Shown piece after piece: positions 6,611 through 10,939 of a DNA stretch of 10,939 bases. A model generated the notes under the pieces. The model saw only the letters and a list, made by a program, of their open reading frames with translations, was not told the origin of the DNA and made no database searches. The position numbers were made by a program, and so were the translations under genes. The stretch spans positions 1 through 10,939 of the forward strand of contig JALLPB010001156.1 of the NCBI GenBank assembly GCA_036939975.1, in the 5' to 3' direction. How positions within the stretch are numbered: the first letter of the stretch is position 1; each line of letters opens with the position of its first letter. This DNA comes from Cyclostephanos tholiformis (lineage: Eukaryota > Bacillariophyta > Thalassiosirophyceae > Thalassiosirales > Thalassiosiraceae).

Positions 6611-7840
6611 CGTGAAGGATGAGCCCCAAGACGTGAAGCTCCCAGTGAATGAGGGGGGCCAAAATAATAGTCGAGGGGGCTGCGGACACAACCGCAACCA
6701 TTGGAATACTCCGGTGGGGGGGGGGAATGCAGGACATGGGAATCCATCAGCAAAATTCCCCACGCGGAGCAAGGAACTCCCCGAACATGTCGTGTTTGAT
6801 AATACCGGACAGGTCAATGCTGTGAACTTCACACGCTCCCTGAAAGGTATGGCAAATTATTTGCATACAACCTACAGCGCCGAAGTATCAGAAGCGATCC
6901 TCAAGATGCAGGCGGTCATCATTGCCATCGAAAAGCAACCCCTCCAACGTGTCGATGGGAGGGAATATAAGTGAAAAAAAACTACGCCGAGCAATCCAAC
7001 AGGCTCAAGACCTACAGCAAGAGCATGCCCAAGGCCTACATATACATTTACAATCAGTGCTCTATCAACCTCAAGAATGATCTTGAGTCGTCCTCCGCAT
7101 TCCCTGCCATTGAGGCTGCAAAAGATCCCATTGGTCTCCTTAAATTGATTCAAGGACTCTGCTGCTCGTACGACTCCAAGACGCAGAGTGTGATGGCCAC
7201 AGTCACCTCACAGAAAAAACTGTTCACATTTTACTAGAAGGAAGGGATGGACAATAGTACCTACCATCGCAAATTCACTGTGCTCATCGACACTATCGAG
7301 ACATACGGTGGCACCGGCGCCATCGGTATTACCCCACCTTTGTCACGCAGGGGCTACAACAAACAGGCGGAAGGAACTTGTGCTAATGCCGCCACACCCA
7401 CCGCGGCTGAGTCGAGATGAATTTCTTGCTGCTTTGATGCTCAGTGGAGCCAACCAAGACCACTATGGGGCCCTACGCAATGAGCTTGCTGACCAATATG
7501 GCTTTGGGAACAATCTGTACCCGAAATCTGTTGATCAATGGTTGAGATGAAAGGATAGTACCCCCCACCCCCCCTGCCCTCACCTCCAACAACAACAACC
7601 ACAGGCTGCCATGAAACAGGAAGAAGAGGCCCTTGTCTTTGTGCAGAACAACACCGACAGCATATCACCCTTGAAGACCCCACAATCATCCACCAAGAGC
7701 ACCAGCTCCAGTTCCAGCTCCAGCTCCCGCAATTCCAACAAAATCAAGATGGTGATCTGCCGCAATTGTGGCCAGAAAGTCATGTCTCCACTGTTTGCCC
7801 GGCCAAGAAGCAACCACCTGAGCAAATCCACGTCATTGTG
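6600..7840 (+). pseudogene. Element 2 gag (capsid-nucleocapsid), broken
   Basis: The start is the ATG at 6600 in a good context (ACCATGG), giving MGNNVKDEPQDVK and a Gly/Asn-rich N-terminus. The conserved capsid part follows (AKFPTRSKELPEHVVFDNTG, then NFTRSLKGMANYLHTTYSAE). The first frame ends at TGA 6972-6974. Reading resumes in another frame with KKNYAEQSNRLKTYSKSMPK until TAG 7235-7237, where element 1 has a Gln codon. It shifts again to the DEFLAALMLSGANQDHYGAL block (near 7415), ending at 7550. After a Gln/Pro and Ser-rich linker comes the zinc knuckle at 7758-7798; its Gly codon has lost one base, breaking the frame between C-x2-C and the H-x4-C half. About 40 bp present in element 1 near 870-905 are missing near 6950. 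Confidence 0.8.
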
Positions 7841-9650
7841 GTGGAACCAGATGATGCCTCTGCCTCCAGTAACAATGACAGTGTCCTCATCCTAGCCCAA
7901 TGGGCTGATGAATTTTCCCCCCTTTCCACGTTAGCCCTCTTCACTCAAGCTACAAGCTCCTCCTCACCTCGCCGTCCCATCAGTATGGATCTCCTTCTCC
8001 AGGGGGATTGCCAATGTCCTCTCCCTTTACCAATTGGGCCAGAAGTTTCATGTAACATATGACAGTAGGGATAGGGGCGGCGTGTTCAAGAAGCATACCA
8101 CCGTGGGGGTGGTCGAATTTTCTTCCATCACCAAAGGTCTTCACGCCATCAACCTTAAGGAAAACCCAGACACAGCTCTCATCCTTGTCAATGATGCTGA
8201 CCTCGATTTTTCACCCTCCCCTGTCCAGACAGTTTGCAACAAATTCAAGAGATTTGCTAAAAAACAGGTCCAAGCTGCTGCTACTGCTCGACGCCTCATG
8301 GGCATGATTGGGGCACCTTCCGAGCGCAAATATCAAGGTATGGTACGCATGAACCTTTTACCAGATTGCCCCATTTATCACACTGACATCGTAAATGCTA
8401 ATAAAATTTATGGCCCCAACCTTGCTAATATTAGAGAAAGACGGCACGACACAAACCGGAACACGTAATGCGGAGATAGTTGATATCCCTCAACAAATCT
8501 TAGACAATCAAAAACACGCTAGGTAGTACCCTCACTGTGGATGTTATGTTTGTTAACAGCATCCCTTTCCTTGTTTCTTCTTAAAGAACCCTCCCGTACT
8601 GCTGACAAGCTTGGCCTCCTACTTCATCGTATTATCAACATTTATGCACGTGCAGGATTCAAGGTCCGCACTATCCTTATGGACAACAAGTTCAAGAAGG
8701 TGCACAATTATGTTCAACATGCTACTCTTAACACTACCACCGTGGTGGAGCATGTGGACAATATTGAATGCAGAATTAGGGTCACCAAGGAACGGTGTAG
8801 GGGCATCTTTTGTACCCTCCCATACATCAGCCTCCTTTGAATAATGTTGGTCCATCTCCTACATCATGTGGTCCTATGGCTCAATAATTTCCCGGTGGAC
8901 AATGGAGACTCCTCTCGGTTTAGCCCTTGTGAAATCATTCTCCGCCATAAACTTGATGCCAAGCAACACTGTCAGGCGCCATTTGGCGCCTATTGCGAGG
9001 TTCATGAAGAAAATGACCCCACCAACAGCATGAGTCTTGTGGCATCTCTGCCATTTGCCTCGGCCCAACTGGCAACCTACAAGAGGCGTATAGCTTTCTC
9101 AATCTGGCCACCAGTCTTGTTACCAAATGACGCTTTACAGAACTCCCTGCACCTGATTTGGTCATCAAATGTGTCTCCACAATTGCTGGCCTCAACGGCA
9201 TTCCCCCTTCATTGGTATTCATGGATTGACACAAAATTCCTTTCGATTGGCCCGGCAATCCTGATCCTACTGACGGGCTCAACCCTACCTCTATGGCTGC
9301 ATACCCTCAGATACCTGCCGAGATGCTGGGGGTGATTCTCTCTTGCCACCAACCAATGCCTTCTGCAGCTGACACTGAGCCTACGGCAAACAACGAGATT
9401 AATTGGGAAAATATTGCGGACACGGCAGCATGGAATGCCGATCTGGAGGAGGCGGAACATCTTCCTCCCCCACCTCCGGTGATCAAGGTAAATGACGATG
9501 ATGATATCCTTTACGCTCCTGCCCCTCACCAAGCACAATTCCCTTTCATCAAGCATGAGGCCACCCCCCTTACCCAACCAATTCCCCTACAGGAACCCCA
9601 TCTCCACCACCTCCACCAACTTCATCTTCCTCTTCTTGTGGTCCTCGCAT
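7841..9650 (+). pseudogene. Element 2 pol: protease remnant and integrase, broken
   Basis: The linker reads to DLLLQ near 7999, where a 155-bp deletion relative to element 1 removes the whole protease active-site region and shifts the frame. The pre-integrase part is open from 8034 (GQKFHVTYDSRDRGGVF, then DCPIYHTDIVNANKIYG) and breaks near 8440. The integrase core keeps Asp in LTVDVMFVN (near 8537-8539), Asp in TILMDNKFKKV, and the Glu of NIECRIRVTKER (8766-8768) that element 1 has lost. About 35 bp are missing near 8581. A TGA at 8838-8840 stands where element 1 has CGA (Arg). The frame then runs through PFGAYCEVHEENDPTNSM and is lost again near 9030 by a 1-nt deletion. The acidic Pro-rich linker resumes at 9293. 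Confidence 0.82.
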
Positions 9651-9679
9651 TTCATGCCTTTCCCCCCCTTCCACATCAA

Positions 9680-10341
9680 CCAGATCTGGCCATACTCGTT
9701 GCCTTCTCCAGCGGCTGCATGACTATCATCTCTTCACTACTGTTGCGGAGGAGAAATATCTACCTTGAGAATTTCCATACCACACTGCTGGGGGTACGGA
9801 CGTTGATCTTGTTATCCAGGATGAGGAACGGATGGCACACCTATGCCACTTTGTTATGCTCCATGCTGCTACTTCCTTGGCTTTAGCCAATCAAGGCAAA
9901 CCTAGTACAAAAAAGCAGTACAGTCTCCGTGCAGGACTCAAACAGTTCAGTCAACGTGCCAACACTGCTGTCATCAAAGAATTTTCACAAATGCACTCCA
10001 TGAATTGTTTTTTCCCTCGCAACCCTCACCAACTCACTCACGATGATCATCAAAAAGCTCTTTCATCTCTCATGTCTTTAACAGAGAAGAGAACAGGTGA
10101 AGTAAAAGCCCGTGCCCGCACTAACGGTAGCGTTCAATGCCAACACGTGGCCGAAGAGGAGACTGCCACACCTACGGTCATGTCTGATGCCATTTTTATC
10201 CGGGGAACCATTTTAGCTCATGAGCACCATGATGTCACCACCTGTGATATCCCTGGTGCCTTTTTGCAGGCCAATAATCCAGATTATGTCCTCATGCGAC
10301 TTGATGGCATCCTTGCCGAATTACTTGAAACAACCAGGTGA
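9680..10341 (+). pseudogene. Element 2 reverse transcriptase, core deleted
   Basis: The RT N-terminal part is readable from RLHDYHLFTTVAEE (near 9711), crosses a TGA at 9766-9768 and is open from 9769 through SLRAGLKQFSQRANTAV and LTEKRTGEVKARARTNG. It reaches the first catalytic motif CDIPGAFLQANNPDYVLMRL. At about 10327 the sequence jumps from LAELL to a position equivalent to about 4912 in element 1. Around 610 bp, including the HVDD/YVDD box and most of the palm and thumb, are gone. The surviving frame ends at 10339-10341. Confidence 0.85.
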
Positions 10342-10939
10342 AGAGGGGTAAACTCAAATGTGTCTTAAAATATTTATTGTCTTCACATTACTTACGTCTT
10401 ACCTTGTCTGCCGAGTCACTCTCCAATATTTTTTGGTATGTGGATGCCTCCCATCAACTCCACAATGATTGTAAAGGGCACACAAGTTCCATTCTTACAT
10501 TTGGTCATGGCGCAGCCACCAGCTCATCTGCAAAACAGAAGATTCCCTCCAAAAGTTCTTGCGAGAGCGAACTTATTGGTCTTTTTGATAAAATCAGTGA
10601 TGTCCTTTGGACTCACCAATTTCGGAGGCCCAGGGCTACAAGATCAAAACCAACGTTGTCTATCAAGACAACATGAGTACACTCTCCTTGGCCAAAAATT
10701 GGTAAGCCTCAAGTTCAAAGCGGACTAAACATATCAAGGCGAAGTATTTTTTCATTCGTCATTACCACAATACCGGTGAACTTGATTTGCAATATTGCCC
10801 GACTGAACAAATGTGGGCAGATGTCCTTACCAAACCCCTTTAGGGCGCCAAGTTTCGCCATATGCGTGCATTCTTGATGAATTGCCCGGACACTCCAGAT
10901 CCTCTTTCTTCTTCCAAGCCAACGTTAACGATGACATCT
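10329..10939 (+). pseudogene. Element 2 RNase H and pol C-terminus, runs to window end
   Basis: RNase H starts right after the RT deletion (RGKLKCVLKYLLSSHYLRL). Active-site candidates are Asp in WYVDASHQL (10443-10445), Glu in CESELIGLFDKISDVLW (10563-10565) and Asp in YQDNMSTLSLAKN (10667-10669). The frame shifts by a small deletion near 10620, so the last Asp is read in another frame. A TAA follows near 10704. The C-terminal part missing in element 1 is present here: TKHIKAKYFFIRHYHNTGEL and CPTEQMWADVLTKPL, then TAG at 10841-10843, where Gln is expected, followed by GAKFRHMRAFLMNCP. Sequence continues past 10939. Confidence 0.83.

Larger units (their letters stand above)
6105..10939 (+). 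mobile_element. Element 2: degenerate Ty1/copia-type retrotransposon, 3' end outside window
   Basis: This element belongs to the same family as element 1: same terminal TGTTGAG, same domain order, and alignable over gag, integrase, RT and RNase H, but clearly diverged. It starts with a 251-bp LTR and ends at the window edge in sequence that matches element 1 about 110 bp before its 3' LTR, so only the last stretch of pol, the purine tract and the 3' LTR are missing from view. It keeps the leader and gag start lost from element 1. Main lesions: stops and shifts in gag, a 1-nt loss in the zinc knuckle, a deletion of about 155 bp that removes the protease active site, several frame breaks in integrase, and about 610 bp missing from RT. 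It is inactive. Confidence 0.9.

Noticed and set aside
266..9577. Minus-strand open frames of 60-168 codons, such as 3104-3610, 6362-6832 and 9209-9577
   Set aside because: They lie opposite gag-pol segments or LTRs, recur at matching places in both elements, and show no recognisable domain. They are shadows of the + strand coding sequence.
412..10939. A CRISPR, defence, toxin or other novel gene system
   Set aside because: No short regular repeats with spacers, no helicase, nuclease or toxin-like protein, and no operon structure. Every long coding segment is explained by copia-type gag-pol.
412..10939. Nested insertion or an endogenous retrovirus with an envelope gene
   Set aside because: Each element has its own ends and the spacer lies between them. 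No membrane glycoprotein frame follows RNase H; element 1 goes directly to its purine tract and 3' LTR. Integrase-before-RT order is copia, not retrovirus.

Overview
This window looks like transposon-rich intergenic DNA from a eukaryote. It holds two related, badly decayed Ty1/copia-type LTR retrotransposons, both on the + strand and arranged head to tail. No intact host gene, tRNA, rRNA or CRISPR array can be supported. The pol proteins carry sequence patterns I associate with the copia-like elements of diatoms and other stramenopile or marine algae: a protease with D-S-Q-S-T, an integrase stretch with D-C-P-I-T, and an RT with W-H-V-D-D. A microalgal host is therefore likely, but nothing outside the transposons confirms it.

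Layout. Bases 1-411 are left flanking DNA. Element 1 runs from 412 to 5732 (5321 bp) and is bounded by the 5-bp target-site duplication CCATG (407-411 and 5733-5737). Its parts are a truncated 5' LTR (412-578), a gag without its start (579-1765), an open 652-codon protease-integrase segment (1766-3724), a reverse transcriptase broken by frameshifts and stops (3660-4953), an RNase H missing its C-terminus (4925-5360), a G-rich polypurine tract (5507-5513) and a full 219-bp 3' LTR (5514-5732). A 367-bp spacer follows (5738-6104). Element 2 begins at 6105 with a 251-bp LTR (6105-6355) and runs off the window end at 10939, close to where its 3' LTR should start. It keeps the leader and gag start that element 1 has lost. 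It has lost the protease active site (junction near 8000) and the core of RT (junction near 10328).

In a working element these parts form one gag-pol unit: gag forms the particle, the protease cuts the polyprotein, RT and RNase H copy the RNA, and integrase inserts the cDNA. Neither copy can do this now. The lesions are largely complementary, which lets each copy be used to read the other.

The decay has a clear signature. Between the two LTRs of element 1, all five transitions fall at CpG dinucleotides. Several in-frame TGA stops sit where Arg (CGA) is expected, and one integrase catalytic Glu has become Lys through a change consistent with CpG to CpA. This suggests the elements were cytosine-methylated and then decayed by deamination. 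Several small deletions add to the damage.
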